From Periplaneta americana (taxonomy: Eukaryota; Arthropoda; Insecta; Blattodea; Blattidae): DNA of 64,000 bases. The position numbers were made by a program, and so were the translations under genes. The notes under the pieces were generated by a model. It saw only the letters and a list, made by a program, of their open reading frames with translations, did not search any database and had not been told where the DNA came from. Positions 26,031 to 37,503 of this stretch are shown piece after piece. Every line of letters starts with the position of its first letter. Position 1 is the first letter of the stretch. Location: assembly GCF_040183065.1 (NCBI RefSeq), contig NW_027185533.1:62001-126000 (forward strand), read 5' to 3'.

Positions 26031-26880
26031 TCTATTATACTAAACATAAACCCACAAGAGAAAACAATACTTGTATTAACTGTAAACATTTTTCTTCCTT
26101 TCTTTATTTTTAGCAGAATCCTCCATTTCACCCTTTATCTCACTAGATGCGCTTCCCGCAGACATTCTTCATTATATGTTTCACACACCACTTCGTAACA
26201 CTTGCAGCGGTTGACTTTTGTTTTCTTGTCTTTTTCTCTAGGGTATATTGTACATAGTGCTCGGTATCGGTGCTCGTTCACGTGATATTTTACCTTTGTT
26301 TTTCTTGCTAACTCCTGCCAATTTTTCTGATATTTCCCGTAGTTGATTGGTCAAGTACTGCGGATTGATTCCCGGTTATAACAAACACACCTACACTACA
26401 TTCCAATGATTTCTGACTCGTTACTGCACATTTTAGAAACACTGTACGGAAGCACACGCAGTCTCTCGTAAATCAACAGGTTACAACAGAGACTTACACT
26501 TGCAAACGCGTGGGGATTTCAGAAAATTTCTTACTATTTCAGTACCTTTAACTGTACAACAGATTTTGTTTTCTCGAAAAAGAAAGGTCAACGTTACTAT
26601 TGACAAAAGACAGAAACGTACGATTACAATACCTTTATTTTAAACAATCTTAGAGGTGGTCTGGGAATTCCTAAACTCACCACGCGACTACTTAACCCTA
26701 GACAGGTAATCATCACTGTACTCATGTTAAAGGTAAGCATTCGTAATTTTTACTACTCACATTTTAATTAACTGAAATCAACTCAATATCACACATTTAA
26801 CAACTTTTACACTTTTCGTAGCCATTAGTGTTCATTTAATTTTAAGTTTGTCATAAAGTCTTTACGTTCATGTTATTGTC
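23121..26880. other. AT-rich spacer, unit 2
   Basis: Same content as unit 1: (TTTC)n from 24368, poly(T) of 51 at 24728-24778, AAT/AAG repeats at 25621-25727, (AC)n near 26002. No gene. Confidence 0.7.
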
Positions 26881-27331
26881 CTATTTACAATTAGTGCAAA
26901 CAACAGCGCGATGTTCTCTGCAGAACCCCTTTTTGCAAAGTCCACAAAATGTTGTCATCATTCTCCTCTTCTTTGCAGGACATTTATAGCAAACAGTACG
27001 TTCACCATCTGGCTGCATTACCTGGCATTGTTGTTGCACAGCAATGTTCAGATGTTCTTCAATTGTTGCCCGCAGAGATCGGTGTAAAGTAGGACGTGCA
27101 AAGCGGTGCTGCATCCACGGTTTTGTCAGCTCTTCACACAATTGGAAAATGAATTGTTTTCTTGATATTGTTTTCTGAGTTCTTCTAACTATAAATTATC
27201 CATGAATTTATACTTGCAATATTTAGCATGTTGTAAAATATTGCTAGTGGCCAGCGCCTCGTCTTTCTATTGCAGGAAAGATTGTGGCACATTTGACATA
27301 GTGTATCTACACCACCTTTAGTCCCATTGTA
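26881..27331 (-). pseudogene. piggyBac relic, unit 2
   Basis: Same two broken frames as unit 1, with a slightly shorter (AAT)n at its border. Confidence 0.85.
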
Positions 27332-27365
<34 letters not shown>

Positions 27366-27367
<2 letters not shown>

Positions 27368-27778
27368 GGCTTTACATATAACGTGTTGCTTACTGTTGTC
27401 ATTGCAGTCCACGTCGGTGGGGGTGGGGGGGTTTCTTTCTCCTCCTCCTTCCTCTAAAAAGAGCAGTTACCAGGGTCTAAGGAAGTGAATGCCCTTTTCT
27501 TTCTGGGCTCATCCCTACATTTGTCTTAGCTCCTTAGGGAAAACCACGGAAAACCCTCAGGCTTGCGAATAGACTGAATGAATGAGAGGAGAAACTTTAA
27601 AGGTACGTGAAAACACGTCCATGCAAGGGAGTTGGGACTGTGAAAAATTGAATATGTGAAATCCAAGACTGTATTTGCCAGGCGAGCAAAGATGAAGAAG
27701 AAGAAAGGCTTACGTATGACGTGTGGCTTACTGTTGTCATTGCAGTCCGCGTCGGCCAGCGGTGGGAGGGGGGGGGGG
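27366..27778. repeat. Direct repeat pair, unit 2
   Basis: Copies at 27366-27431 and 27704-27778. Confidence 0.65.
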
Positions 27779-28177
27779 TCAATATACCTGCACATATCAG
27801 TTCAAATTATAAAAACCTCTTAATGCTACTGCGGTACTATTCCATTGCCGAACACAATATGAAGAAATTAGCAGATCCCTGAACTGAACTCTTATTACTC
27901 TGAAATTACCGCGCAGTACAATTATAGCTATGACGCATTGCAAGCGTTAGTCACCATATCGATTTGCTAAGCAAATTTAATCCCTTTAGAGCATGTCCCC
28001 CCCCCCTCCTCCTCCATATCAGCCAACAACATACTGGATGAAGAAGACTCCTGCAAAAGGGACGAATTAAGATTTAATTTTATTTTAATGATAGACTAAC
28101 ATTGCAAAGTTCCAAAATAATTTTTTGCATTCCTTCATTACACTAGTCGTACAAAATTGCGGTCGTATCTCGTACTA

Positions 28178-29306
28178 TCTATACTAATAATAAATCTGTA
28201 GCCGAAATTTTTCTGGTAAGTTTCGATTTTCCAAAAGTAATTGGTCCTAACATATATAATTAACCACCCTGAAACCGAAAATCGCATTTTTGAAATTTTT
28301 GTTTGTATGTCTGTCTGTATGTTTGTTACCTTTTCACGCGATAATGGCTGAACCGATTTATATGAAAACTGGAATATAAATTAAGTTTGTTGTAACTTAG
28401 ATTTTAGGCTATATGGCATTCGAAATACATTATTTAAAAGGGGAGTTATAAGGGGGCCTGAATTAAATAAATCGAAATATCTCGCTTATTATTGATATTT
28501 GAGAAAAAATGTTACATAACAGATGTTCCTTTAAAAATGATTTCCGTTAAGTTTTATTTTTTTACAACATTTTGATAGGACTGATATTTAATGAGATAAA
28601 TGAGTTTTAAAATTAAAATAACGCTATCTAAGACGGTGCAATGAATTAAGAACAAATGACTTCGTCTATAAGGGGCCTTGGACAACAACAATCGAAACAG
28701 GGGCCTTGGACATCAACAAACAATCGAAAGCTATTAAACATAGCCTACAGGGAATGTTTCTGTGTTTGTATGAAGTAATATCACAAGCTCGTAAATTAAC
28801 TGATTTGTATAATTAGTTATTATTTCACCATTGGAAACTGTAGTTTCTCTAGATGGACATAATGCTATAATGTTATTACAGTAACGTCTGAGTAAATCGA
28901 GGACAGGTAAGATTAAAATAGCTTCTTATGCACAGAAAATTTGATAGGCTATTTTGTACATTCGTTTTCTGTATTTCTTAAAATAATATTTATGTACACG
29001 CATTTTAATCTCAGAGAATTAACGAACAACGAGAGTGTATTGATTTAGTATGCAGTAATAGTACTTTAGCTTGGCAATCCATTATTTTAATAATTCATAT
29101 TTTAACTATGCTCAATTGAATCGTGTTAAAATACATAAAATATATATGCAATAAATGCAGTGCTAAAAAAAAATTGGGTAATATGCGAAGCAGATTATCT
29201 TGCGCTGTTGTAAAAGTTGTTCCCTGGATCAGACGTCCTATTTTAATTATGTAATTACTTTATATTTATTTCTAACAGGTGGAGCGGAGCGAACGGGTAC
29301 GGCTAG
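28178..29306 (+). mobile_element. Helitron, unit 2
   Basis: Same boundaries as in unit 1, so it was inherited with the unit. Confidence 0.65.
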
Positions 29307-29472
29307 CTAACAATAAGTGAGAACTTACAATACAACAACAACAACAACAACAGCTGATAATCTGAAAGGGAACATAGTAATTTGGGGTGAATTAAAATGC
29401 AGCTTCCATTCGTTTAAAATTTCTTTAAATTTTAACTAAATATTAATGTAGATATTACCTCTAAAGGTAAAT

Positions 29473-30904
29473 GGGGGCATGTTTCACAACGCTAACAAAT
29501 TACAAATTAACAATATACAATTAACAACGGAAATATTACATATGCTTGTTAACTGTGTTTCACAATGCAATCTTATTCACTTGTATGTTTTAACGAACTT
29601 TACAAAATCGGCGAAACAAACTTACAAATACGCATAATTGGTTGAACAAAATCGCCAACGACAGTTTACAAAAATCACTAAGGATCAGAGGTAAAGTAGC
29701 TGTAATTTTAGAACTATCGATGGACATGTTTATATTTTTTTATATATATTTTATTTAGATTTTGCTACATCGGCGACAACGGAGTTTCGCGGCATGCAAT
29801 TGGTCGAGCATACCAATGCATTAATTAGCCTACGACTTAACTGACGAAAGTTAGCGCGAAATTCATTCAAATAATTGATAAATAATGGATTTGACCCACG
29901 TAGTTATATGCAGTTGATAGAGCAGCTAACATGTCCATCCATTAAAATCAACTTCGCTCTCTGCTGGTCCATCAGTATATTTTATTGTTTCATCCATAAC
30001 CTCGCCAACATTAGGGAACCCAGCAGGAGGAGCATAAAAATCCTTTGCCCGAGTAAGCACATTCGGTGATCAATAACCCGCCTCGAGTTTTTTCAATCTT
30101 GTAACAACATCAACTACCATGTGTGAACTTTTGCACACTGTAATCTTATAAATTCCGTTCTTATCTGCTAACGCAGGGAACTGAGAGCTACTATGCAACC
30201 AATGCAGTTCTCGCTTTGAGGTTAGGGCACCACTTTTCCCTTTCAGATGTTGCATGTGATGTCCCATATCTTGTAGGAGAGATTACAGCGAAATGGGATT
30301 CGGAACGACTTCAGAATACTGCGTAAGTAATGCCGACATTGCATTATTAAGTGATTGGTTTTCGGTGCAAAGTTTTTCTTCTTTAAGTGCGAGTATTTAT
30401 TAAATACGTTCCTCGTATATAAGAACTAACGCGGTATTCTGAAGTATAGCGCGGGATTCATTCGAAACCTTTCATTAATATTCGTACAATGATACGAACG
30501 TGGCCGGAAAATTCTACGTTAGGCCTAAATGCAAAATCTTCGTCTGAGTCGCTAGAACTACTCAATAACATCACAACTGCTTCAGTGTAATTCTTAATGG
30601 TACCCTGTTACTATAAAATTGATTTTATACATATGTGTTTATTTTTTTCATTCACAATTAGAAGCTATTTCAACAGGGCTACTGTAGAAAATGTGCTAAC
30701 TTCACTAGTAAAGTTTAGTTTACACGTTTGTAAAATTACTCCTTCGTTGTGAAACAAACATATCACTTGTAAAGAGCGCAAAATTTCATTCGTAAAGATT
30801 TGATTTCCTTTGTACAGTCCACCTTTACAAACAAAGATTGTGAAACAGAAGTTTACAAACAGAGTTCACAATTTCCAAAGATTGTAAACTTTGTGAAACA
30901 CCCC
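29473..30904. mobile_element. Harbinger relic, unit 2
   Basis: Same inverted ends; transposase remnant at 29926-30267 on the minus strand. Confidence 0.6.
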
Positions 30905-31841
30905 ACTGGTGAATCAGCACGCCGAGCTCGATCGAAATACAACCAGTTACTATTATTTCCCTATCGTTTTTTGACATTTGATTCCGCGTCCTACCCCTTT
31001 CATTCGTTACTAACCAACAACGCCAATAGCAGAAGGTAACGCAAAAACAGTCACCGGTTCCCCGATGCATGGCTTTCTCTCTCAATGTCAACTGAGAGTT
31101 AAAAATATTCATTATAATATGCACTTTCCACTCACTCCTCAGAATGTCTTCTTTATTTTTATTTATTTATTTATTTATTTATTTTTAAAGATATGTGAGC
31201 TACGTACTGTATGTCTGATGTTTTGCCATCGTACATTCAAATATTTATATTCACTGTACAGTACAGCGAACTGTTTATACTTACTGTACATGCTATAACT
31301 ACTTCTCCCAACTCCGCTATTGCTATATTTCCTAAACTAAACGCTGATATTGAAATAACGCCTGGTCTGATAATGCAGTCTGTTTAAATTTCTACCGACC
31401 AAGTTCTGCCCTTCATCATGGGAAAACAACGAGCTTCTTTAAAGGATACAACTACTAGGACAGAGATATTTTCATTATGGAATTTGTACTACCCACTGAA
31501 ATGTAGTAACTAATGGGATTTTAATTAGCCATATATGTACAGTATATTACATTCTTTACCTAAAATGTCTCTAACTTCTAGGGAGAGCGCGAGGTACGTT
31601 CACAATCCCCTGAATACATATTCCCTTCTTCGAGAAAACGCAGAGAAGTGAACCGTCTCATATGAATATGCTACCAGTCATAAGTTTCAATACGGAGCTG
31701 CAAGTACTTAAGAATTATCAATTACTCTACAATTATGCAGCGGCGTCATCATCCAAGCTATAGCTGGAATAGGGAAGGGAACATAATATCCCATAAGTCT
31801 TATTAGAACACGCTGGAAATAGTGACGTAAAAAAAAAAATC

Positions 31842-31959
31842 GCCAACGGCACGTGGTGTTCCCAAGCGGTCACCCATCCAAGTACTGACCACGCCCAATG
31901 TTGCTTGACTTCGGTGATCGGACGAGAACCGGTATTTTCAACATGGTATGGCCGTTGCC
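31842..31959 (-). rRNA. 5S rRNA gene, unit 2
   Basis: Identical to the unit 1 gene, followed by 11 T on the minus strand at 31829-31839. Confidence 0.95.
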
Positions 31960-32783
31960 GATGAAACTGCGTAATCTGTAGGCACTTGAGGACGATGGGA
32001 TTGGGGTGCACTCGATAAAACCTGCACTCGCTCACACACACACGTAAACTGCCTGCTTAGACTCTGTACCTAAATTACCAAGCTCGTTGGATGTCATTGG
32101 GATAGATGATAAATCTATCTATCAACGGCAGTTTGGTTACGTTTCAACGTCACACACTGCTGGATTGACACGGGATTAATAAAACAGCTAGTCGGCATTC
32201 TAAGTTAAGCCACAGGTGGATTGTTGTTCAACAGCGGAGCCTCCTTTCAACCACATGGTTGTGGAACTGTAGTCGGATTTTCGACATCATTTTCATGCCA
32301 TACTACGGAACTTCACACAAACTTCAATTCACTTCTTGCACCGGCGGCTACTACGAATGGACTGAAGCTCGCTACTGACTAGGGGGGGGGGGACATTTGT
32401 CTCTTGATGGATTACGTGACAGATATATAAAGTATCAGTCGTATGTTATGAACCCGAGTTTCAATAAAGATAGATTACCCGTATGTCCACAGATTCTCAG
32501 TAGTGGCCTGCGGAAGGATTATGACCGCGGTCGACAAGTTACCTTCTAAGTTGTTTTCCCTCAACAATTAATGCTGCCAAGTGAGTAGGAATGACACCGC
32601 GCTCTCATATAAGTCGTACGAAACTATTAAGGAAACGAATTTGCCTCGTGGATCCAAGTCTCCCATGGACTGCCTATAATGTATTATCTATCCTAGAAGT
32701 GTTATCGGGGTGATTATTTAAATTTTCACTCGGTGGGAAACGCTGTTGTTCTTCATTCATCTACTCTGTTATGAATAACTTGT

Positions 32784-32799
32784 GGCCCTTAAAAGGGCC
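32784..32799 (-). terminator. H2B 3' stem-loop, unit 3
   Basis: Identical to the unit 1 stem-loop. Confidence 0.95.
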
Positions 32800-32829
32800 G
32801 GTTGCTGATTCCCTAGCAAGCACTCCCGC

Positions 32830-33201
32830 TTACTTGGAACTAGTGTATTTTGTGACGGCCTTGGTCCCTTCACTGACGGCGTGCTTGGCCAGCTCACCGG
32901 GTAGCAGGAGACGGACGGCTGTCTGGATCTCCCGACTGGTGATGGTCGACCGCTTGTTGTAATGCGCGAGCCGCGAAGCTTCCGCGGCGATGCGCTCGAA
33001 GATGTCGTTAACGAAGCTGTTCATGATGCTCATAGCCTTTGAACTGATTCCCGTGTCTGGGTGAACTTGTTTCAGAACCTTGTAGATGTAAATGGCGTAG
33101 CTCTCCTTCCTCTTGCGCTTCTTCTTCTTATCGCCCTTCGAAATATTCTTCTGGGCCTTGCCGGCCTTCTTGGCAGCCTTTCCGGAAGCTTTGGGGGGCA
33201 T
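32830..33201 (-). CDS. H2B: Histone H2B, unit 3
   Basis: Normal 123-residue protein from the usual Met at 33201. The frame is open further upstream into element A, but only to a TTG, so I keep the normal start. About 6.06 kb of retrotransposon (A then B) separates it from its TATA-like box. Confidence 0.98.
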   Translation of the reverse strand: MPPKASGKAAKKAGKAQKNISKGDKKKKRKRKESYAIYIYKVLKQVHPDTGISSKAMSIMNSFVNDIFERIAAEASRLAHYNKRSTITSREIQTAVRLLLPGELAKHAVSEGTKAVTKYTSSK

Positions 33202-33243
33202 GGTGCTCGTCTGATGATGAGCCCAGCTCAAGCTCAAAGTTGT

Positions 33244-33293
33244 TTGCCCAAAGGGCAACCTGTTTTAGGGTCTTACATATGCCCTCTTCAGGT
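33244..33293 (-). other. Element A 3' RNA fold, unit 3
   Basis: The paired segments are unchanged. Confidence 0.8.
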
Positions 33294-33484
33294 TACGATG
33301 TTTTGTCTGTAGCGACAGTTGAGGCGTGGTCCCGGCTAGGCTTCGCTCGTTGGACTCTCTACGGGTCAGCGTCTTCTCCGCTCACACCAGGCTGCTGCGT
33401 TGGCCTTGGATGCTGTTATCTTGCAGATTTATGTGGCTGGATGAAGCTGTTGTCTGTGTTGGTTGTGGTTTACTTTTGTCGCGC

Positions 33485-33500
33485 GGCCCTATGAAGGGCC
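33485..33500 (-). other. Histone-like hairpin at element A stop, unit 3
   Basis: Unchanged GGCCCTTCATAGGGCC. Confidence 0.7.
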
Positions 33501-34542
33501 GCTGTTGGTTGCTTGTCTGTGGTTGGTCGTGTCACGTTTCAGTGGTGCTAGTGATAGTTGTAGTTTGTTACCCACAAAGTGGTGAGCAACTTGTCTGCGT
33601 AAGAGCCGTCTTGCTGTCTGGTTAGCTGTTGCTAAAGTCGTTCGTCTTGTCTTGGGTTGGGCGTCTGTCGTGAGGAGTGAAATTGTGAACATCACAATTT
33701 CATCTCGCAGTCTGTTGATCTGTTGGTCGATGTAGCTTTCTATTTTCTGCATTGCAGAATTTAGAGCTGCTGCTACGATTTGTTCGGTGTTAGTCTGTGT
33801 CGGTTCCGTTGTTGGTTCTGTCGTGTCGGTCGTTGTCGGGTTTACCGCACTGGCGTACGATATTCCAGGTCTTGGTTCGGGAAGTTGGATTGGACTGGAT
33901 TGTGAGGGTTTAGGAATTGGTGGAGGGATCTGTTGGGGTGTTTGAACCGGGATGTGGGTTGGAGTTTGTTGGGTTGGGTTATGTCGGGGGTAGTTTGGAC
34001 AGCGTGCTTGGCCCGTATAGTGGGTATCGCTCTTGCAGCTGGCGCAGAACTTGACTTGGTTGTCTGGTGGGTGTTTGCAGTGGACGGGATTTTTTCCGCA
34101 AGTGAAACACGTCTTGTCGTTTCGGCAGTCGGTTTTGTCATGTCCATACTGGGCGCAGTTCTGACACGGTCTGTGGAATACTGTCTCGTGGGCTGGCTCG
34201 ACTTTGTAATTACGTCCGGCTATGTTGATTCCACATAGAAGTTGGTCGGCTGTGGTCACGTCTTGTACTATAAGTCGAACCATCTGCGTCGGCTGGTTAG
34301 TCTGGGCGGAGGTTATTCTAGAGATGCGCTTGATTCCAGGGAACTTTTCCCGTAGAATCTGCAACAATTCGTCCTCCGGGATCTGGGTGCCGACATTCTT
34401 CATGACGACACTGATCTCTCGGTTTCGTGGAAGTCTTTGTCCTTGGTGAGATGGTGTATGGACGATGAAAAGTTGTGCGGACGGTCCAAAAGTTCTGGCC
34501 GGTATGGCTTTAACAAATCGTTCCGCCTCGTCAATCGTCGGG
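33489..34542 (-). pseudogene. Element A ORF1, N-terminally truncated
   Basis: It retains the C-terminal 350 residues from TIDEAERFV onward, including the second RRM-like fold and all three zinc knuckles. The upstream codons now come from the target hexamer and the end of element B, so no native start remains. Confidence 0.9.
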
Positions 34543-34564
34543 GAGCCCGACGACGACGACATTT

Positions 34565-34625
34565 GGACACAGAACATCTGTGCCGTGGACCTGCTTTAGG
34601 GATTTTGTATAACCCTTTTCAGGTC
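34565..34625 (-). other. Element B conserved 3' RNA fold
   Basis: GACCTG pairs with CAGGTC (34620-34625 with 34588-34593), enclosing AGGG with CCCT. A hairpin CACAGA-TGT-TCTGTG follows. Joints AAA and AAAG correspond to AAG and AAAA in A and C. Confidence 0.8.
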
Positions 34626-34701
34626 TTAGATTTTGTTGTGTTATAGATAGTTTTGCTTGAAGAAGAAAGCACGGGGGAGAGGTTGTTTGGTGTGTGGTTG
34701 T

Positions 34702-37503
34702 CTAGTGCTGCCTTGCTAAGTATTCTTGGTGGTCATTCATCAGACGGGAGACTGTGAGGTGGGGCTGACCGGGTGGTATTGTTTGGAAGAGTACAGAGGT
34801 GAAATTTTTATTAATAGCTTTATGTGTGTATTTTATGTTTTTGTGTTGTATATATAGGGTGATGGGTTTGATGTTAGAGATGGTGTATACTGTTCTATTT
34901 TGTGTGTTTCGTGGCAGTTGAAATGTTTTGCGTAGAAGTCTACGTTCCAGTGATTCTAATTGAGAAAGTTGAGAGTTAGATACTCTGGAGAACAGCTGGG
35001 ACGCGTGTAAAAGTGACGGTCGGATAATTGATTTGTAAATTAGAGCTGTTGTATGTGGCCGGCACCCTGGCTTTGCTTGGTTGCCTGCGACGTTGTAGAG
35101 GAGTTTGATGGCGTTTGTGATGCGTGATTTGATGTTGATGACGTGACGGTGTAGTTTCAGTTTGTTTGATATGGTGATGCCGAGGTATGTGATGTGGTTG
35201 GTGTATGGGATTATGGAGTTTTTGCAGCGGATGGCATAACGATCTCTCATGAGTTTTTTGGGGTAGCGTCTCTTTTTTAGAATCATTGTTTGTGACTTTG
35301 CAGGATTGATTCTCATGCGCCACATGTCTAGCCAGACGTTTAGGTTCCGTAGTGTTTCGTTGACATGGCTGTTTGTGTATCTGATGTCGTGGGCTGTGGC
35401 TGTGATAATAATGTCGTCAGCAAATTGTCCGATATGTACGCCTTCGCGGGGTGGGATGGGGATGTCAGAAACATATATATTGAAAAGGATTGGGGAGAGT
35501 ACTGTGCCCTGTGGGACTCCGCCTTCAATTTGGAATGGTTGGGATAGGGAGCTGTTAATTTTTATGTGGGCGGTTCTGTTACGAATAAAATCTGATAGCC
35601 AGCGGGTTAGGGGTGGGGGAAGGCCGATGTTGTGTAGCTTATATCGTAGTCCGTCATGCCAAATGGAGTCAAATGCTCTGGTTGTGTCGATTGTCACCAC
35701 TGTTGATGTCATGTGTCTCTCAAAGCCGGATTCAATTGGTGTCAAGATTTTGAGGATTTGGTCTGGGATTTCTATGCCTTTTCTGAATCCGGCTTGTGTG
35801 TCTGGGATGATGTCATTGTCCTCAATGAAATGGTGTAGTCTATTGTTTATGATTCTTTCCATTAGTTTGCAGATGGTCTGGGTCAGGCTGATTGGTCGAT
35901 AGTTGTTTGCGTCAGTGGCGTCTTTGTTAGGTTTTGGAAACATAAGTATATGTGCGAGCTTCCATCGGGCTGGTAGTGCGCCAATATACAGACTTGCTGT
36001 AAACAAGTTAGCGAGGTAGTTTAAGGCTGTGGGAGGATAATTTTTGAAGAGTATATTGTGAATGCTGTCGGGGCCGGCTGCGGTGTTTCGTGTTTTGTGA
36101 ATGGCATGTTCTATTTCTTGTGTCGTTATGGGCGCTATGATGGGGTGATCCAATGGTTGTGGTTCGTAAGGTATGCGCAAGGGATTAAATATGTCTGGGT
36201 TGTTCTCGATTTGTGCGGTGATTGCATTGTAGTGTGGTTCATTGTAATCTGGATGGTGTGGGACGGTGTGTATTCGGGATAGGATGCGGTGGAAGTGTTC
36301 CAGTTTGTCTTCTGTGTTGAATATGACTTCATGTTGGTTTATGAGAGGATATTGTGGGAAGGTGTTGCCCTTTAACTTGTTTATCAGTTTCCAAAACCTA
36401 CCAGGGTTGTCTTTGTGATTAGAGTTTAGCTGGTTGATAATGTTTCTCCATTTTGTCTGTTCGTAGTGTTGTATTGCATTCCGAACGTCCTGTTGGAGTT
36501 TTCGGTAGAGTCTTCTGTTATCATCACTGTGGTCTCTCATATACAGTCTGTGTGCTCGCCGCTTGGTCTTGATAATGTCGATGATATACGGGGGTAATCG
36601 TCTTCTTATTGTTCCGTCATTTCTCGTGCGCGGCACCGCTTTGTCTCTAGCGTCACACGTAACTTTTAGCAGTATTTCGTCCGCATTTTCAAGGTCTTCT
36701 AACGATTTGATTTCTGAGGGAGGGGGGAGGTTCAAGTCAAAGTATTCTGTAAATGTATCCCAATCCGATTGATGATATTTATAACTTTTTCTAGGGGTAA
36801 TTGGGGCTGTTGGGCTCCAAATGGGGGTGGTGATTTTTAGTTCGATTGGGCAATGGTCGCTGTTCAGTGGGGGAAGAATTTCGGCCTGGAGCACTCTATT
36901 AAATATTGGTGGTGTTGTCAGTATTCTGTCTGGGGTTGTGGCGTGGATATCGTTGACTGTTTGTGGATATCTAGTTGGGGCTGTAGGTATTAGTTTGAAG
37001 TCGGTGCGGTGAAGAATAAGTTCTAGTTGTCGCCCTGCTGCGTTTGTCCTTCTGTCTCCAAGTGCAATGTTGGATGCATTCAGGTCGCTGAGTATTATGG
37101 ATTTATGATTTGTGTTGAGATGGTTGATGAGTGGCGTGGGGAATGGCGCGTTTGGTGGGACGTAGAGTGTGGTGATGAATATGGGGTAATTGTGTATGGC
37201 GAGTTTGATAGTGACATGTTCAAAGTTGTTGAATTGTGGAGGGTTCGTGACGTCAGTTATAGGAAGTGTGTCGCGACAGAGTAAAGCAACTCCCCCTCCT
37301 CGGCGATTTCTGTCTTTACGGATAAAACGATATCCACGCATTGTAAATTTATCATTCACACCTAGATGGGTTTCATTTAGGCTAACTATGTCCGGGTCGC
37401 GTTCCAAAATTAAGTGCTCCAGTTCGGTGCGATTACCGTAAAGGTTACGTATGTTGCTGTGTATAATAGTCAGGTCATGTCTCTGTCGTGCGTGGTGGCC
37501 CAT
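34702..37503 (-). CDS. Element B ORF2: endonuclease and reverse transcriptase
   Basis: 933 residues. An APE-type endonuclease occupies about residues 10-230: HSNIRN near 15-20, LNETHL with Glu 44, ILSDLNASN near 137-145, NSDHCPI near 214-220. The reverse transcriptase spans about 450-730: NNYRPISLTQ, TIDTTRAFD (Asp 606), GGVPQGTVLSP at 661-671, and FADD at 694-697 in place of YADD. The C-terminal region resembles element C. No RNase H domain is seen, pointing to a Jockey-like group. All catalytic residues are present and there is no internal stop. The endonuclease would nick the target and the RT copy the RNA at the nick. Confidence 0.95.
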   Translation of the reverse strand: MGHHARQRHDLTIIHSNIRNLYGNRTELEHLILERDPDIVSLNETHLGVNDKFTMRGYRFIRKDRNRRGGGVALLCRDTLPITDVTNPPQFNNFEHVTIKLAIHNYPIFITTLYVPPNAPFPTPLINHLNTNHKSIILSDLNASNIALGDRRTNAAGRQLELILHRTDFKLIPTAPTRYPQTVNDIHATTPDRILTTPPIFNRVLQAEILPPLNSDHCPIELKITTPIWSPTAPITPRKSYKYHQSDWDTFTEYFDLNLPPPSEIKSLEDLENADEILLKVTCDARDKAVPRTRNDGTIRRRLPPYIIDIIKTKRRAHRLYMRDHSDDNRRLYRKLQQDVRNAIQHYEQTKWRNIINQLNSNHKDNPGRFWKLINKLKGNTFPQYPLINQHEVIFNTEDKLEHFHRILSRIHTVPHHPDYNEPHYNAITAQIENNPDIFNPLRIPYEPQPLDHPIIAPITTQEIEHAIHKTRNTAAGPDSIHNILFKNYPPTALNYLANLFTASLYIGALPARWKLAHILMFPKPNKDATDANNYRPISLTQTICKLMERIINNRLHHFIEDNDIIPDTQAGFRKGIEIPDQILKILTPIESGFERHMTSTVVTIDTTRAFDSIWHDGLRYKLHNIGLPPPLTRWLSDFIRNRTAHIKINSSLSQPFQIEGGVPQGTVLSPILFNIYVSDIPIPPREGVHIGQFADDIIITATAHDIRYTNSHVNETLRNLNVWLDMWRMRINPAKSQTMILKKRRYPKKLMRDRYAIRCKNSIIPYTNHITYLGITISNKLKLHRHVINIKSRITNAIKLLYNVAGNQAKPGCRPHTTALIYKSIIRPSLLHASQLFSRVSNSQLSQLESLERRLLRKTFQLPRNTQNRTVYTISNIKPITLYIQHKNIKYTHKAINKNFTSVLFQTIPPGQPHLTVSRLMNDHQEYLARQH

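Larger units (their letters stand above)
33225..34542 (-). mobile_element. Element A, 5'-truncated, H2B start region
   Basis: 1318 bp flanked by the hexamer gagccc at 33219-33224 and 34543-34548. It is sense with H2B and matches unit 2's element A wherever compared. Its 3' end has a different number of terminal bases (ends agct in place of gag), which fits an insertion event separate from those at H4. It shows that one lineage uses two different histone promoters. Confidence 0.92.

Noticed and set aside
32830-33258. A 142-residue extended H2B in unit 3 starting in element A
   Set aside because: The upstream start is a TTG in the retrotransposon tail; the normal ATG at 33201 and the other three copies give 123 residues.
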